Positions 5,717 through 7,262 of a stretch of 7,262 nucleotides of DNA are shown one piece after another. The position numbers and the translations under genes were made by a program. Position 1 is the first letter of the stretch, and the number at the start of each line of letters is the position of its first letter. Origin of the DNA: Myxococcales bacterium (lineage in GTDB: Bacteria; Myxococcota_A; UBA9160; SMWR01). The stretch lies in the NCBI GenBank assembly GCA_022572485.1, contig JACZVU010000138.1:1-7262 (forward strand), given 5' to 3'. A model generated the notes under the pieces. That model made no database searches. It had not been told where the DNA came from and saw only the letters and a program-made list of their open reading frames with translations.

Positions 5717-7262
5717 ATGCTGCGGTACGTGCACGCTCGAATCCTCGCAATCGCGCTCTTTGGAGTGCTCGTCGCCTGCGGAGACGCCACACCGGGCGAT
5801 GCCGCAGCACCCGCCAAAAGCAAGGCCCAGGTCGCCCTCGCAGCCCAGGAGCCGAAGAAAGAAGCAAAACCCCGCCGAGAGACACCGCGTAAGACACCAC
5901 TCCGACGCGAAAGACCCCTGCCGAACTTTGCAGGCCGGACGCTCCAGGGCGAGCAGCTAGAAATCTCGTCGATGCTCGGCAAGAGGCTCGTCGTCTTCTT
6001 CTTCAACCCGGAAATCAAGGCCGCCACCCCCGCCGCGAGAGCGATCGGCGAAATCTCGAAACTCCGCAGCAAGTACAACTTCGACATCCTCGGCGTCGCC
6101 ACCGGATCGAATCGCAAGACGATCGTTTCGTTCGTGAAGGAAAACGGCATCGATTTCAAGGTGCTCGACGATTCTTCCGCGGCCATCACACGGCGTATGG
6201 GGCTGCGCCAACCGATGGCCGTGCTCGGCGTGGACGCCGATGGCTACATCATCTTCGGTATTCAGCAATTCATGTCCAATACGCCGGATGCGGAAAGAGC
6301 AATCGAAAGCCAAATCCGAGAGGCCCTGCGCCTTCCTCCCCTCGCAAGCAAGAGCGAACCCGCTTTGGGAAATCGCCCAATGGCTCCTCTCTTCACCGTT
6401 GACATCACAGACAGCCAGGAACGCTTCGACCTGGCCGCGCACCGGGGCGAAGTAGTCATCTTGATCTTCTTCCTTCACACCTGCCCGCATTGCCACAAGG
6501 CGTTGACCTTCTTCCGCGAGGCGCTGGCCGAACTACCTGCAGACAAACGACCGACATTGATCGGCATCGAACTTACGGGGCGGACCGGTGCCGTGCGACG
6601 CGAGCTCAAAAGCAAGAATCTCGATTTTTTTCCGGTCGCCTTCGACGACGACCGCTCGATCCAAAGCGAATACGGGGTGTTCGGAAGCGTACCGGACACC
6701 TTCTTCATCGACACCAAGGGTCGCATTGCGGCCCACGTCCAGGGCTGGGATCCCCCGACAGACGAACCCCTGGCGCGCATGCGAATGGCCAAGCTCTCCG
6801 GGGCCCCCATCCCCATGTTGCTCCGTACGTCGGGCTTCAGCGGCAGTGAGGCGTGCGGGATCTGTCACGAATTGGAGCGGGAAACATGGCTCTTCACCAA
6901 GCACGCGAGCGCCTACGACACGCTGGTGAAGCACGGTGCAGTCAATGACGAGGAGTGCATCGGTTGCCATGTAGTCGGCCATTCCGAACCGGGCGGCTTC
7001 ACGAGTGCAAAACAGACTCCCGAATTGGAAGACGTGGGCTGCGAGTCGTGTCACGGGCGGGGGGGGCCGCATCTCTCCCCGGGTTTCGCGCCGAAAGGCG
7101 ACTACTCGGCGGCCTGTGCGGTCTGCCACACACCAGAACACTCACTCGGCTTCGAATACGCGACATTTCGTCCGCGGATCTCTCACGCGGCGAATGCCCA
7201 TGTAACGAAGCTCTCACTCGAGGAGCGGCAGGCGCTCATCGAAGAGATTGGCGCACCACGTG
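5717..7262 (+). CDS. lipoprotein with two thioredoxin-like domains and a tetrahaem cytochrome c554-like domain, 3' end outside window
   Basis: My reading gives 515 codons without a stop, running off the right edge. Residues 1-21 form a lipoprotein signal (LFGVLVAC, lipobox LVAC, C21). Residues 22-67 are a basic Ala/Pro/Lys/Arg linker. Domain 1 (about 68-205) has a thioredoxin/AhpC-TSA-like pattern (LVVFFFNPE, FDILGVATG, LGVDADGYIIFG) with a proline at the cis-Pro site (P166), but no cysteine. Domain 2 (about 221-355) is a TlpA-like thioredoxin with active site C256-P-H-C259, cis-proline VPDTFFID (325-332) and a KGRI turn. From about 377 follow four CXXCH haem motifs: CGICH 380-384, CIGCH 414-418, CESCH 442-446, CAVCH 467-471. 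The spacing and the segments KHASAYDTLVKHGAVNDEEC, TPELEDVGCESCHG and TPEHSLGFEYATFRPRISH match the cytochrome c554-like multihaem family. Candidate distal ligands are H396, H406, H422, H474 and H490. Expected location: periplasm or outer membrane by lipid anchor, haem attached by Ccm machinery. Role inferred: coupling thiol-disulfide exchange to electron transfer; the partner is unknown. Little of the haem domain seems to be missing. Confidence 0.92.
   Translation, partial: MLRYVHARILAIALFGVLVACGDATPGDAAAPAKSKAQVALAAQEPKKEAKPRRETPRKTPLRRERPLPNFAGRTLQGEQLEISSMLGKRLVVFFFNPEIKAATPAARAIGEISKLRSKYNFDILGVATGSNRKTIVSFVKENGIDFKVLDDSSAAITRRMGLRQPMAVLGVDADGYIIFGIQQFMSNTPDAERAIESQIREALRLPPLASKSEPALGNRPMAPLFTVDITDSQERFDLAAHRGEVVILIFFLHTCPHCHKALTFFREALAELPADKRPTLIGIELTGRTGAVRRELKSKNLDFFPVAFDDDRSIQSEYGVFGSVPDTFFIDTKGRIAAHVQGWDPPTDEPLARMRMAKLSGAPIPMLLRTSGFSGSEACGICHELERETWLFTKHASAYDTLVKHGAVNDEECIGCHVVGHSEPGGFTSAKQTPELEDVGCESCHGRGGPHLSPGFAPKGDYSAACAVCHTPEHSLGFEYATFRPRISHAANAHVTKLSLEERQALIEEIGAPR

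Noticed and set aside
5503..6496. Overlapping minus-strand open frames (5503-6189 and 5957-6496)
   Set aside because: They are antisense to the lipoprotein/thioredoxin reading frame, which has a lipobox, active site and haem motifs in one continuous frame.

Overview
The window comes from a GC-rich Gram-negative bacterium. It carries the yebC-ruvC-ruvA-ruvB cluster, a lipoprotein signal peptide and a periplasmic multihaem c-type cytochrome. A delta-proteobacterium-like lineage (Myxococcota, Desulfobacterota or relatives) is a reasonable guess, but this rests on gene style only because no rRNA or other marker is present. All genes are chromosomal in character; I see no mobile element, CRISPR array, tRNA or rRNA.

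Left part, minus strand (1-2651): yebC, then ruvC, ruvA and ruvB, read right to left. yebC is a translation factor or regulator that is commonly next to ruvCAB. ruvC, ruvA and ruvB make the Holliday-junction branch-migration and resolution complex. ruvC/ruvA and ruvA/ruvB overlap by 4 bases (GTGA and ATGA), so they are translationally coupled. ruvB runs off the left edge after about 204 codons. RuvA has two departures from E. coli RuvA at functional sites (acidic pin, first helix-hairpin-helix).

Middle (2652-2923): a 272-base divergent promoter region. It contains a 7-9-7 inverted repeat just upstream of yebC, part of which resembles a degenerate CIRCE (HrcA) operator.

Right part, plus strand (2924-7262): an Hsp70/DnaK paralogue with an intact ATPase and beta-sandwich substrate domain. 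Its helical lid is replaced by a ~184-residue low-complexity acidic tail carrying a three-copy HSDE(A/T)LTPK repeat. Three bases later comes a short J-domain protein with a C-terminal TPR-like segment. The two look like a dedicated Hsp70/J-protein pair. After 156 bases comes the start of a large lipoprotein that no stop-to-stop ORF call would report, since it runs off the right edge. It contains a cysteine-less thioredoxin-like domain, a second thioredoxin domain with a CPHC active site, and a tetrahaem cytochrome c554-like domain (four CXXCH motifs). It is probably an outer-envelope redox protein linking thiol chemistry to electron transfer.

The two parts most worth attention are the lidless Hsp70 plus J-TPR pair and the double-thioredoxin/tetrahaem lipoprotein.
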